Shown: positions 1 to 9,889 of the stretch, one piece after another | How positions within the stretch are numbered: the first letter of the stretch is position 1 | Layout: the number at the start of each line of letters is the position of its first letter | Assembly (NCBI GenBank): GCA_905397405.1 | Contig: CAJPVJ010000530.1 | Coordinates: 1-22,500, forward strand | Direction: 5' to 3' | DNA length: 22,500 nt | Source of the DNA: Oppiella nova | Taxonomy: Eukaryota > Arthropoda > Arachnida > Sarcoptiformes > Oppiidae | Position numbers and translations under genes: made by a program | The notes under the pieces: generated by a model | Told to the model about the DNA's origin: nothing | The model's database searches: none | What the model saw: only the letters and a program-made list of their open reading frames with translations

Positions 1-199
1 GCACAAACACACAATTTTCATTTTCATATTCATATAAATGTGTATTTTATTTGTTTGGCGTAAATATTTGGCACAAATTTATTGTATTTGAGCCCATATT
101 TTAAAAGTCTAATCTCATTGCAAACATAATTCTCTCCTCTATATAGAGAAATAATGTAATTCTTAAGCCATTTATCATATTATGTATGAATTAAAGATG

Positions 200-202
<3 letters not shown>
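1..202. other. AT-rich non-coding DNA
   Basis: Short AT-rich stretch before the first GA array. I see no open frame, splice-flanked block or structured element in it. Confidence 0.6.

Positions 203-240
<38 letters not shown>
203..240 (+). repeat. (GA)n microsatellite
   Basis: Uninterrupted AG dinucleotide tract of about 19 units in AT-rich DNA. It is the first of eight long arrays that all read GA on the plus strand up to 7.3 kb. Confidence 0.97.
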
Positions 241-242
<2 letters not shown>

Positions 243-1922
243 ATTTTTAAAAATATTTTTCGTTCAAAAATAATTTTGCTTGTCGTGAAAAATATAATTT
301 ATAGTTTGTTTGAGTTAGCTGGTCATTAAATTATAGATCATGTTGAATTAAAAATATTTACTCAAAATTTAAATTTCAGAAATAATTTTCGCTACAATTC
401 GTGTGAAACATAAAATTAGACTTAAATAATAAAAATATAGAAAAAAACTAGAAATTGAATTATAGTTCCGACGGAAAGCGTATAGAAATTCAATATAAAA
501 AGAGTAATAAAAAAGTTATTTTGTTATCACATAAATGACAAATACAATTATATTATACATACAATTTGAAACTCAATTAGCGAGGCAATTAAAAATTAAA
601 CTTAATTCATAACATAGTTTCAGATGAAAAGGATATCAGATTAGAAAAAATTATTTATAACAGCATTAAAATTTTGAAAAAATAAACTTTCAAATAAAAA
701 ATACTTAGAAGTACGACAATTCAATTTAAAAAACCGCATTCAATGGATAGGATTACTATAAAAATATTGATAGTATTTTAGTTGGAAGCGAATCTCACTT
801 TTATGTCAATGAGTATTAAATTAATGATTAGTAGGGAAACGGTGGGTCCATAGCCGGCCACACATACTGCGAAACGCCATATAATAATCATAAGTTATGT
901 ATTAATATGAAATATTTATATATAGTATATGTTATGCATTATCAGTCTCAATGGTTTATATTCCGGACCAAATAACAAAAACACAACTCGATATAAATAT
1001 AATGAAAAGTTTTATTTAACATTTCTGTTATTAGTGTCGGACATGAGAGAAACGGGCGTTTTGTCAACAGGAGTGCCGCATATAATACAATAATATTACA
1101 ATAATTGTCAAAACCTGGTGGCCATTGAGAATGTGTGCTATGATAAAAACACATTGGGGTCTAATAATAGACGTATACATGAATATACAGACAGACAGTC
1201 TATTTATGAACAGAGTTTTAATTAACATTACATTTAATAATAATAAATATATTTTGTATATAGCGTTCGGAATTGAATTACATTTCACACGACAATAGCC
1301 GTACTATACATACTAGTAGTATATGTGGAGTGTATTTAAATTGGATGACAAATGAAAGTTTGCCAATTAATTGACTCATTCATATTGAGACAAATATAAA
1401 TAATTCATTTCTAATTTCTAAACATTAGGACATTAATGGTATTATTGTTAACGAGAAAAATTCAATTCAAAGGGACGACAGACAGAGATAGAGACTGAGA
1501 GAAAAAATAACAAAAATTTTAGCGAAAGTCGAAAATTAATTATTGCATTCAATAACAAGAGAGAGAAAAGAAATCAATAAATCATTATAATTATTATCTT
1601 CTCGTATAATAAAATGTTAATTAAATTAGAAATCATTCAAAAACAACACAAAAAGCCAATGAAAGAGAAAAATACAATTTTCTCGCAAAGAATTAAACTC
1701 AACGTAAGAATCGATAGAATTTCGCAAATCAAACGGAATTTTAAATACAAACAAACGAAATGAGACCAAAAAATATAATGAATATAATGAGCGATTTATT
1801 TTGCAAACTCATTATATTATGGCAGACAATGCATTCAAATAAAAGATACTTTTCTCGTAATTTAAGAGAAAATTTTTACTTTATTATACAAAATCGCTTG
1901 TATTTATCAGTGAATACAAAAG

Positions 1923-1928
<6 letters not shown>
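241..1928. other. AT-rich non-coding stretch
   Basis: Strongly AT-rich DNA with many A-runs on the plus strand. Two slightly GC-richer patches (about 835-880 and 1035-1160) hold only short minus-strand frames without convincing splice sites. I see no gene, RNA or mobile element here. Confidence 0.6.

Positions 1929-1967
<39 letters not shown>
1929..1967 (+). repeat. (GA)n microsatellite
   Basis: Perfect GA tract of about 19 units. A short plus-strand frame runs through it as alternating Arg-Glu, which is simply the translation of the repeat. Confidence 0.97.
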
Positions 1968-1971
<4 letters not shown>

Positions 1972-3934
1972 AAGAGGCATTGAATCAAATGATTTGTTCA
2001 ACTAATTCATTAAATATTCAGTAAAATAATCTCCTTTTCTATTTAACTAATACTTAAAGAGATTTTGTTATTTTCGGTTTAAATATCTGTATCTGTTTTT
2101 GTCTATAAAAATATTATTAAAAATATCTGCCATTTCTCTCTAATAATCAACAAAACGAGAATTGAATTGAACAAAGAGATTTTAAAAGATTATATATTAG
2201 ATACTTTTACAATTGAATTGTGATTTTAAGTGCAAAAATCATTTATATAAACCGAAAGTATAAGTGAATCAAAAAATATTAATTTTATGTCGATTTACTG
2301 ATTGTTACGACGAGATTAACTCGTAATAAATATTTGATTTATAAAGAAATCGCCAGAAATTGGGAACGGGATTAAAAGCCCTGACCAACAGAGATATACG
2401 ATTGGGAATACAAATTGAAATGTTTGCCTCTTATTTGCCGATAACTTAATTAATAATTATTTGCAACGAAATACTTTGCTTTCAATGAAAAATAAACACT
2501 ATTTTAAGGCAACGACTATACACTACAATTGGAAAACACAATAATTTTCTGTTCAATCAGTTAATCTAAACAATAAATCTGGACATAAATTAATTTGTAA
2601 TTTATTTTGCGCGAAAAACCTTTTCTTAATCATTACACCAAATCGAGAGACAAACTCAAAAACGTTTTGCTAATACATAAGAGGCAGAAAACTAACAACA
2701 AAATCGGTTACAAACATATTCTCTCCCCTAAAAAACTATAATTCAAAAAATGTTTTGCGAAATAATAATAAAATTAAAATAATAATAGGACTCGAGTTAA
2801 GGGATCACGAAATGACTCGACGAGTGGTATATAACCGGAGAAAATCTAAATGAATTGAGCGCTCATTCATACGAATGAATAGATTTTGGTGTTAAACAAG
2901 AAATAAGAGGAGAGAATAACAAACAAAAATATGTTTAATTCAAATCAAACGATGAGTTTTTTCTTAGATATTCATTGATCACAGAGAATGGTGTGAAAGG
3001 GAATTGAGATTAAACTCATCCCGCAAAAAATACTAAAATACTGAAACCAGTGCTGAGAATGCAAAAACCATTTATCACAAAATCGACAACAATTAACCCA
3101 TATATCTAAACGATTGTTAACTTTCATTCATCACAACTTAAACTATAAATAAAACGTTAAATACAATGCAATGTATGAAAATGAGTTTAACGACGAGAGA
3201 GATGCGAGTGAATGAAGAAAAACTAGCAAAATTTTGAGCAAAAATAAAATAAAATTCTTTATTAAAAAGCAAATAGCTTTTAGACTCTCTATGTGTGCGG
3301 TTTGGGTGTCAAACATTCACTTCATAAATGAGTCTCTGATAGCGACGTGTATGCCTCGGAATGAAGCAAAAAAAATATTATTAATATTATATATGAATTA
3401 TAATATTATTTGTATTTCATGGCAGAGTATATATAACTTATAATATATTCGGCGAACACAAGAATAATCATTTAGAGCTCAAAGAAAAATGATCTCAAAA
3501 TACATGATTACGATGGGAGAGAGGCTTTTAGCGCTGGAAATGCAGTTTTATTCGTAAAAATCATTTTGCAAAACATATTTCTTGTCTCCAATGCAAACAC
3601 AACACAACGAAAATAAATCTAATCGAAAGGACAGACAGAGGATGAGTTCGTAAACAAAACTCATATTTTTAATGTACTTTTTCGTAGATACATATGGAGA
3701 GAGTGATTGTCATACAGTACCTAAACGTAAATAAAAATACTAAATAAAAATATTGCCACAGATTGAGTGCCCACTACATACAGTATGTCCACATTCAATG
3801 AATGTGATTCTTAGTGTGTATTACAGGTTCGACCCCCAAAAGGGATTACAATTATATATATAAATATATGACGTTATATAATGTATATATAAGACACAAA
3901 TTCTTGTGCAGAACTAAATGCCCGATCATTAGTA

Positions 3935-3939
<5 letters not shown>
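1968..3939. other. AT-rich non-coding stretch
   Basis: About 2 kb of AT-rich DNA with no recognisable gene. It holds two copies of the TACAGTA motif (3713 and 3779). A slightly more balanced patch near 3290-3365 lies in a short plus-strand frame (stop near 3441) that I cannot support as a gene. A phrase near 3826 resembles a tRNA B box but has no matching T stem or A box. Confidence 0.6.

Positions 3940-3969
<30 letters not shown>
3940..3969 (+). repeat. (GA)n microsatellite
   Basis: Perfect GA tract of about 15 units, again with GA on the plus strand. Confidence 0.97.
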
Positions 3970-3971
<2 letters not shown>

Positions 3972-4019
3972 TCGAGACAGATCTCGTCTAATGAATGGAT
4001 TAATATAATAGACATCAAA

Positions 4020-4550
4020 TAGATATCCAAAGAGTCAAACGAAATGAAGGTCTAAACAGAGAAAATAATCTTTTTCATTTTCAATAATACAATGAAATAT
4101 TAATATTGCTTTTATCTGACGGCGCAAAAGCTTTTAGAAAAAATAGTGGAAATAGTGGACAACTAAACAAAAATAACTGAAAACAGTACTAAAAATAGGA
4201 GATAATTCTTAAACCGAAAAGAAATTATTCCTAATATCTTAGCCGTAGTTATCGTTGGACTCCACTCTTATTGCTATAAGATATCGGTTTCATAGCGTTA
4301 GACAACACATAAAAGACAAATAAATAAAAAAGTTTTTAAAACACTACACAAAAAGAGAAGTTTAAATTCAATATACTATTGAAGCGAAGCATAAAATTTA
4401 TTGGACTTCTCGTACACTACAGAAGAACATAGAAAACCACAAAATAATACTAATCTCTACTAATAGTAGAGCTTTTGGAGTATAGAGAAGAAATTGTGAG
4501 AAAAATAGACTTCGGAGTGAAATATTGAGGAAAACGTAAATTTTTTAAGG
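4020..4550. other. AT-rich stretch with a small perfect hairpin
   Basis: AT-rich, no gene seen. Positions 4455-4471 form a perfect short inverted repeat, CTCTACT and AGTAGAG separated by 3 nt. It is too short to call a terminator or an RNA gene. Confidence 0.5.
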
Positions 4551-4589
4551 CTTACAACAGATTCGAGAGTAAAACGGATATAAAAAGAC

Positions 4590-4619
<30 letters not shown>
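4590..4619 (+). repeat. (GA)n microsatellite, one interruption
   Basis: GA tract of about 14 units broken once by an extra A near 4609-4611. It lies directly beside the balanced-composition block at 4.63-4.85 kb. Confidence 0.95.
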
Positions 4620-4620
<1 letters not shown>

Positions 4621-4667
4621 TTTACAATAAGTTATTGTAGTCGAAGGCATAGCATCTGATGGCATAC

Positions 4668-4821
4668 CTCTCGGTGCGGCTGATATGACTACACTCGGAA
4701 AGAGCATCGATTTTTGGGCTCTCGTGTGTTGTCTCTCCAGTACTCCCTGTGCAGCACCACTACTATTACCACTGGCTATGTGTCCGTCAAATATCTTCTT
4801 AATAGTGATGCGCACAGAGCT
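4668..4821 (-). CDS. candidate exon, unknown product (strand uncertain)
   Basis: A 154-nt block of near 48% GC set in AT-rich DNA. On the minus strand it is open in one frame (51 codons plus 1 nt), beginning Ser-Ser-Val-Arg and ending Ala-Ala-Pro-Arg. It is flanked by a GTATGC donor below 4668, which is good, and a GTGTAG acceptor above 4821 whose polypyrimidine tract is weak. There is no in-frame ATG near its 5' end (an in-frame TAG lies just upstream), so it would have to be an internal or non-coding exon. The plus strand is also open across the same bases (4631-4849, 72 codons ending in TAA), which weakens the strand call. The conceptual product is polar, Ser/Ala/Gly-rich, with no domain I recognise. 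What is seen is the composition shift and the open frames; that it is transcribed is inference. Confidence 0.22.
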
Positions 4822-4849
4822 CTACACTTCACTTGAAGACCACTATTAA

Positions 4850-6064
4850 ACACAACTCACTATTTGAACACACAATCCGTATATCAATATAAAAATATAT
4901 AAAAGTTGCACTGATTTTAACACTTGAGACGAAGACACCGTTTTTTGTTTCTTATGTTTTATTTGTCACTGATTTTCAAGTCTCGCACTAAACTGTGGAG
5001 TTAAGCAAAAATCTCAATGAAATACACAATGCGTTTAGAAATAGATAGCGAGAGGGAGACTGAGAGGGATGAGAGGGGAGAGAGAGAGAGAGAGAGAGCG
5101 AGTGAGAGGCCAGTGAGCTGTAGGTTGAGCTCTCTTTTCTATTTATTCTGATTGTTAAGTCAGAGCTACTCTTCCCTCATCTCTCACTCCTCTGTTACCA
5201 TCGTTTGGCACAAAGTCTTCGCAACACATAATGCGAACGCAAACCAAGTCTTAAATAAGACTAACAATTGTATAATGAGATTATCATAACATTAAAAGAC
5301 ATCCACAGCGCCAACACTCTCGCCACCGATTTTCACTACAATATCACAATAGACAGCCAGAGAGTCAACACTCAGTGAGCACTGGTAGGCAAGGGATGAA
5401 CACAGTTGAGAGTGCAATCATAATCATAACACACACACAATGTCTGCAAAATCTATTTTTATAACTTTTATACTAATCATAATAAATGCGATTAATGTAA
5501 ACATTGGACGCCTTTCTCGGGGATAACAGTCATTACAGAAACACAAGTGATTTCCACTATTATATTGACAACAAAAACTAGTAACTAAACTAGCACACAT
5601 GAACATTGCACATACTGTACAAAAAAAAGTGTGCGACTGTTTATACCACAGAATAACTCACACAACAAAACACAATCAAAGTGTATATTCTTTATGATAT
5701 AAAATAAGTACAAAAAGTTTATAAATGTCTATAAAATATTTTTACAGAAAACTCATTTGCAATCAAAAGACATAAAACTGGGTACACATGAGGCGTTTGC
5801 GTACATATTTGGTTCGGACATTAAATTTAATTGTAGAGCACTGATAGATTGGCACATTGGCACTGGTAGGTTGTGCAGAGATTGGTAGACAACATAGCAC
5901 TCCAATGCAAACTACTTGTGTTGAACGACAAGAGACGATAAAATTCCGAAAATAGTTTTGCACTGACTTTGGAGGCAATTGGAGGGACAGTCAGTCAGAG
6001 AGACTACATATGCGTTCGTGTGTTGTGTTTGCTTTTAGTGAGAAAATGACAAAATTTTGGTGAA

Positions 6065-6067
<3 letters not shown>
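4850..6067. other. non-coding stretch with GA-rich patches
   Basis: Mixed composition. A purine-rich patch at 5047-5108 contains a perfect GA run (about 5079-5098) and GAGAG words of the kind bound by GAGA-factor-like proteins in insects; promoter activity here is only a guess. A copy of TACTGTA (the minus-strand form of the common TACAGTA motif) is at 5613. The minus-strand short frames at 5424-5606 and 5763-5978 show no supporting features. Confidence 0.45.
5079..5098 (+). repeat. (GA)n microsatellite in a purine-rich patch
   Basis: About 10 perfect GA units inside a longer imperfect G/A-rich tract (5047-5108). Confidence 0.9.

Positions 6068-6101
<34 letters not shown>
6068..6101 (+). repeat. 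(GA)n microsatellite
   Basis: Perfect tract of about 17 units, followed after 3 nt by four more GA units (6105-6112). Confidence 0.96.
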
Positions 6102-6105
<4 letters not shown>

Positions 6106-6644
6106 GAGAGAGTGAGTAGTATTGGTGGAGAGAGGCATTGGGAGAGAGCGCTTGGCAACAACAACAACCAGATTAACTACCTGAGCGCTCGCACATACAT
6201 ATCTATCATATATATACGTACAACACATACGCACATACAGTGAAAGTTAGCGGGCCTGAAGGGGATAGGGGGCACTCGTGGAGCTATCACTGAGCTAACA
6301 GTGCCCGCCGGGCAAGTAGTTTGGTTCGCCTATCTGTGTGGTGTGCCTATAGATGTGCTCCGAGTGCACCGTCAACTCACACAACATACTCGGCCGCACA
6401 AAATACACACCGATTTATATATACAGATAGATATTGAGTGCCTTTAATGCAGCTGTACTTCAATGCAGTGAATGTTATGCAAGGAATGCAATCCGACGGC
6501 ATTTGCCGCTTCTTTTGTGAGTTAAGCCAAACTCACAGCACAGACACCACAGTCAGAAGAGCACATATATTTCCACCCCCTCTACCGATAGTACCAGAGC
6601 TGCACACATACCCGAGTCAATGAACCCCCCATTTCTAGCTTTTT
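6102..6644. other. balanced-composition region, no confident gene
   Basis: Noticeably GC-richer than the surroundings. The plus-strand frame of the ORF at 6645 is mostly open back to about 6240 but is cut by stops at 6291, 6433, 6621 and 6636, so no single ORF exists. A 7-bp inverted repeat (GGGCACT at 6270-6276, AGTGCCC at 6300-6306) could form a hairpin with a 23-nt loop. It could be a promoter-proximal or UTR region, but no core promoter element is clear. Confidence 0.35.
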
Positions 6645-7024
6645 ATGACTGAGCGCTCCACTCAAACAAACGATTGCATTGAGTGCGGAGTTAAACATAC
6701 ATTTCAAGGTATGCAAAGAGTTAGAGCACAGATAGCTATGGGCCACAGCATAGGCTGGGCTCAGACACGTCCACCATTCAGACCATTCTTACGGCGATTA
6801 TCATCGGAAACGCGGAAACGCAGGCATAGAGAGGGCATGAGTTGTGAGCTGCAGGTGAAGGCATATCATATGGAGTGGTGGAGTGCAGGCACTGTTACTT
6901 TACACCACTTACGGGCCCACAAAACAGTTGTATCATTATTACAACTTTTCCCTTTGCATGTGTTGTGCAATATATTGTATTTAGAGTCAGGCCTCAGCTC
7001 TTGTAAGACATCCCATTGTAGAAC

Positions 7025-7028
<4 letters not shown>
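6645..7028 (+). CDS. 127-codon ORF, unknown product
   Basis: This is the longest ATG-initiated ORF in the window: 127 codons, in a GC-balanced patch where chance ORFs are longer than in the AT-rich remainder. It starts at an ATG preceded by a T-run (weak start context) and ends at TGA just before the GA array at 7027. The product would be basic in the middle (Arg-Lys-Arg-Arg near residues 57-61), with scattered cysteines and no signal peptide, membrane segment or domain I recognise. The first part is rich in Thr/Gln/Arg and the last 40 residues in Leu/Ser/Cys. It overlaps minus-strand exon candidates at 6793-6848 and 6913-7134, and both readings cannot easily be right. Protein-level conservation would decide; I treat it as a weak candidate. 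Confidence 0.2.
6793..6848 (-). CDS. candidate 56-nt minus-strand exon, unknown product
   Basis: Bounded upstream by a CACCTGCAG acceptor and downstream by a GTAAGA donor. Taken with the next candidate upstream (6913-7134) it would leave a 64-nt GT-AG intron, and the phases fit: the leftover C of that exon plus CT gives Pro, followed by 18 open codons ending Met-Ile-Ile-Ala in phase 0. It lies entirely inside the plus-strand ORF at 6645-7028, so strand is unresolved. No domain is recognisable in so short a piece. Confidence 0.15.
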
Positions 7029-7064
<36 letters not shown>

Positions 7065-7134
7065 AAGGAATGGAGTGCTCGGAGACAAGAATAGCAGAAA
7101 AGATGAGAGAATTGCAAGAAATGGTTACAACTCT
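6913..7134 (-). CDS. candidate 222-nt minus-strand exon spanning a GA array
   Basis: The upstream edge is a strong acceptor (T-rich tract then TTTTTCAG) and the downstream edge a consensus GTAAGT donor. Only one frame is open right through (2 nt, 73 codons, 1 nt). The frame passes through the GA array at 7027-7063 as alternating Leu-Ser, which makes a real coding role less likely. The remainder is Cys-rich in two clusters (about the first 20 residues, and a C-K-G-K-S-C motif near the end). Its phase fits directly onto the candidate exon at 7934-7983; joined to the one at 7236-7368 it would create a stop at the junction. It could equally be a 3' UTR or spurious. Confidence 0.2.
7027..7063 (+). 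repeat. (GA)n microsatellite
   Basis: Perfect tract of about 18 units, immediately after the stop codon of the plus-strand ORF at 6645. Confidence 0.97.
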
Positions 7135-7235
7135 CTGAAAAATACAGAGATTTATATCGCTTTAAAAAAGACAGAAAACACTACAGAACTCGAGGAATAT
7201 CTCAACTCTTAAGTGAAAGACTCTAAAAGTCTTAC

Positions 7236-7288
7236 AAATATATGACTCGTCGTTGTGTTGGAGATGAAGAATAAAAAGGAAACCCAAC

Positions 7289-7323
<35 letters not shown>

Positions 7324-7368
7324 CAAAATAAAAATAAAGACAAAAAATATAAAAATAAAACAAGAAGT
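7236..7368 (-). CDS. candidate exon encoding a hydrophobic segment
   Basis: 133 nt on the minus strand, bounded by a TGCTTTCAG acceptor with a pyrimidine-rich lead-in and by a GTAAGA donor. One frame is open for 44 codons plus 1 nt and continues in phase from the candidate at 7519-7571. It begins Thr-Ser-Cys and then runs as Phe/Ile/Val/Leu, through the GA array at 7291-7320 (read as Leu-Ser repeats), to a more polar end (Gln-His-Asn-Asp-Glu). This would be one long or two short membrane-spanning segments. Caution: T-rich and TC-rich DNA always translates as hydrophobic residues, so it may be just pyrimidine-rich intron. Confidence 0.2.
7291..7320 (+). repeat. (GA)n microsatellite
   Basis: Perfect tract of 15 units, GA on the plus strand; the eighth consecutive array in that orientation. 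Confidence 0.97.
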
Positions 7369-7518
7369 CTGAAAGCATTACGAATAAAAAGTTTTATTTT
7401 GTAAATATATTTTTGGAGTTCAGACGATAGTTATCATAAGAATATCGGATTATAAATGCATCAAAAAAGTTCATAAATTAATAATAAGCACATGAAATGA
7501 ATTTCTCTCAAAACTCAC

Positions 7519-7571
7519 TGTTTTTGTTGTTATTTTCTCCACCGAAAAGAGATTCTTATAAATAAAATGCA
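7519..7571 (-). CDS. candidate 53-nt minus-strand exon, unknown product
   Basis: On the minus strand the block is preceded by a very good acceptor (CTTGTTTTTCAG) and followed by a consensus GTGAGT donor. It takes 2 nt to complete the Val codon begun at the end of the 7934-7983 exon and then reads 17 open codons (His-Phe-Ile-Tyr-Lys ... Ile-Thr-Thr-Lys-Thr), leaving phase 0. The intron to the upstream exon would be 362 bp. It is AT-richer than the neighbouring candidates. It is unrecognised as to family. The splice sites and phase agreement are seen; expression is inferred. Confidence 0.35.
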
Positions 7572-7933
7572 CTGAAAAACAAGTATTTCTTGCGCACAAA
7601 TCGTAAAATTAAATCAATTTCTATGTTATAATCAAAAAATAAAGTGTAAAATGAAAAATGAATTTCTCGGTTAAGACACTGGAGTGAGACCACCAATAAA
7701 TGAATGGTGTATTCAATTAATAATAATCCCGAAAATCTCCGCAAATATATTTCAGCAACAATTGCATACAAACGCAGACGTTTTGAGCGCTTATAAATTG
7801 CACACAAAAATGTGATATATCAACAAAAAAAATATTTATAATTAATTAACTAAAAGCGATAGACATAAATAAAAACAATAACCCTAACCATTAATTAGCA
7901 AGCTAGATGCAAAAAAAAACAAATGGTCTGTAC

Positions 7934-7983
7934 CTGTAATCACTGTGAAATCACTGGTGTGTTCGCCACCGAAGACAACGATT
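7934..7983 (-). CDS. candidate 50-nt minus-strand exon, unknown product
   Basis: The best exon-like block in the window. It is a sharp island of about 46% GC in AT-rich DNA, exactly bounded on the minus strand by a TCTCTTTCGCAG acceptor and an ACAG/GTACAG donor. Of three frames only one is open: 1 nt, then 16 codons (Ile-Val-Val-Phe-Gly-Gly-Glu-His-Thr-Ser-Asp-Phe-Thr-Val-Ile-Thr), then 1 nt. The alternating hydrophobic pattern suggests beta strand, but no family is recognised. Because 50 is not a multiple of 3, skipping it would shift the frame, so it would be constitutive or mutually exclusive with another exon. Phases match candidates on both sides (8905-8937 upstream, 7519-7571 downstream). 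Confidence 0.45.
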
Positions 7984-8445
7984 CTGCGAAAGAGACAAAC
8001 AATAAGAGATTAGTGAAAAGAGTTTTTTTTGCTTGACTTTAATTATGCAAATTTTAATGAATAGGTAATTCATTGCAAAATGTCTACTAATTTTAGAAAC
8101 GGACGAGAAAAAAAAAGTTTATTAAACTTATTTCTATCTCGCCGTCTGTTATGTATTTAAGTTAATTGTTTTGCGAAATATTGCGAGCATTTGAATGTCG
8201 GAGTCGAGTCGGATATGGAGGGGCGAGAGATAGAGTAATGATAATTAAATTGAAAAAAACTTCAAAATCTCAGACACGAGACTAGATGTATAGTACAGTA
8301 CTATTTATATCCATAAAAATAACAATAAATGAAAGAAATTTTCTTTTTTGTTATGATTTCTCTTTTGGGACTTTTGAATACCCGATATGAATCGTATCGG
8401 AGCTTAAAGTTTATAATAAAATACAATTAGAGAGAAAGAGCATAA
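7984..8445. other. AT-rich stretch, probably intronic
   Basis: Between two minus-strand exon candidates. A GC-richer patch near 8185-8235 (GAGTCGAGTCGG and following) has no splice context. One TACAGTA copy lies at 8294. Nothing else is supported. Confidence 0.4.
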
Positions 8446-8580
8446 AGAAAATGTTGGATAAAAAATAATATAAAAATCTATAAAAATTGTGATTATTGTG
8501 GACACAAACACAATGACAATATGTGTGCTCAGGAATGCGTGTCCGATATGGACGGGTATTGCGGGACAAACCGCATATAA
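8446..8580 (+). other. short cysteine-rich open frame, no known function
   Basis: A 44-codon plus-strand open frame bounded by stops. It has six Cys (positions 3, 15, 18, 27, 31, 39) and two His (20, 22), including a CxxC and a CxxxC pair. The only ATG is at codon 26 and no acceptor supports it as an exon (the nearest AG, at 8530-8531, has no pyrimidine tract). It may be chance; it is listed because six cysteines in so short an AT-rich frame is unusual. No family is assigned. Confidence 0.12.
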
Positions 8581-8590
8581 GCACTCATAT

Positions 8591-8591
<1 letters not shown>

Positions 8592-8624
<33 letters not shown>
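8592..8624 (-). repeat. (TC)n microsatellite
   Basis: Perfect CT tract of about 16 units, followed by TCAC-type units; the first array in the window with GA on the minus strand. Confidence 0.96.
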
Positions 8625-8628
<4 letters not shown>

Positions 8629-8904
8629 ACTCTCATACATATAGAGATATAATAATAATTACAATTTCGGAGCAATTTCTTAGGGGTTGCGAAACACAAA
8701 CCTTCCGTTCACTTCAGAAAACACAATACAATTGCGAGGAATGAACAAAAAAAATTGCATCAAAAATATATAACACATCAAAAAAAGCAGATTTTATTCG
8801 CTTTTTATGTCTCTCCGTCAATCTCTCACTCCCTCTCCCCTCTTATTTCTCACTCACAATAATTGCCGGCAAAATAAAGACACAAAACAACACCACAAAC
8901 TCAC

Positions 8905-8937
8905 AGAACTCGTCGGCACAGGTAGTCGTTGTTGTGT
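8905..8937 (-). CDS. candidate 33-nt minus-strand microexon
   Basis: A 33-nt block preceded on the minus strand by a long C/T-rich tract ending CTCCAG and followed by GTGAGT. Read in the phase of its neighbours it gives 1 nt, 10 codons (His-Asn-Asn-Asp-Tyr-Leu-Cys-Arg-Arg-Val) and 2 nt. The 2 nt join the first base of the 7934-7983 exon to make Leu. The donor has T rather than G at its last exon base, which is less usual. A microexon of this length is in-frame when skipped. The adjoining C/T-rich tract could also be a promoter element on either strand. Confidence 0.3.
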
Positions 8938-9849
8938 CTGGAGTTTCGGAGGGGGAGGGGGCGGCAGACGGGTATCCCCCACATGAATATCAACATTGAG
9001 TCTCGATTCAAAGGGTTAACTATTTTTGTGAATCAATTTCGTGTGTCTGGCAATCGTTTTATTTGATAGTAAAGCCATTGCACCATTTAAAAGTCTGCAA
9101 CATTTTTGGGGATAAATTCTTGTTTTTATTGATCGAAATAAAAAATAATATTATTCTCCATATACAGTATAATCTAAATTTAGAAAAATAAAAATAATTT
9201 TCCTTAAATTCATTTTTATTTTTCACAAAATAATGTAATTTAATATTCTTTATCTCTTTTACAACTACTCTGTATAACAATATTTGATTTGATATTATAA
9301 TACAAATTGTTTTACATTTGTGTGGCGATTGTTATCAACAATGAATTCATATGATATTTACAACAGACTGAAGGCTATTATGGGTTAAGAATCTCTCGAA
9401 AACATGCTTTACACACAAAGTCACATGAAATTCAATGCCATTTATATGCGATTAAAAACATAAACACAATTTGAGTTTAAACTTGAAAACAATGACTATA
9501 ATAATAGACTGGAGAAAAACCAATAATGCATTTATAAGAGTGTAAATCCTTTTGGAAAAATATCTAATAAATATAAAAAACAAAATAAAAATCAAATTAC
9601 GAAAGAAGTTGAAGACAACAAAAAATAAGAGAAATGATTTCAAATCTAAAGTATAAAAACTAATTATAAAATTGATATAATTTATCAAATTAATGCGAGA
9701 TATAGAGGGCATTGGAGATGAAAAAGTTTATTAACTTTTTAATGCGAAGTCAATACACAGTAAATGAGACAAAACATTGGATATAAGGAGAGAATGACTA
9801 CTAAAATGCATTTCTATTCAATTAAAGTCATATACAGTACCGAAGTCGT

Positions 9850-9852
<3 letters not shown>
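8938..9852. other. G-rich tract then AT-rich non-coding DNA
   Basis: 8940-8985 carries a G-rich tract on the plus strand (GGAGGGGGAGGGGGCGG at 8948-8964), the polypyrimidine side of the microexon acceptor and a possible G-quadruplex. The remainder is AT-rich. The hydrophobic minus-strand frame at 9452-9712 is typical of AT-rich noise. TACAGTA copies lie at 9163 and 9833. Confidence 0.4.

Positions 9853-9887
<35 letters not shown>
9853..9887 (-). repeat. (TC)n microsatellite
   Basis: Perfect CT tract of about 17 units. Confidence 0.97.

Positions 9888-9889
<2 letters not shown>

Noticed and set aside
1760-2005. Plus-strand frame with a long Arg-Glu run
   Set aside because: The run is the translation of a GA array and the rest is AT-rich without coding character. 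The same applies to Arg-Glu or Ser-Leu runs in frames at 3814-4008, 6004-6234, 8523-8744, 10792-11174 and 18799-19056.
3826-3836. tRNA B-box-like phrase GGTTCGACCCC
   Set aside because: No 5-bp T stem, no A box at the right distance and no cloverleaf can be drawn.
7747-7810. Plus-strand acceptor TATTTCAG followed by 19 open codons
   Set aside because: The lead-in is AT-rich rather than pyrimidine-rich, no donor or poly(A) context supports it, and such sites are expected by chance here.
9452-9712. Very hydrophobic minus-strand frame resembling a mitochondrial membrane protein
   Set aside because: AT-rich DNA translated on its T-rich strand gives Phe/Ile/Leu runs; no mitochondrial gene motif is present and no nuclear mitochondrial insertion can be supported.
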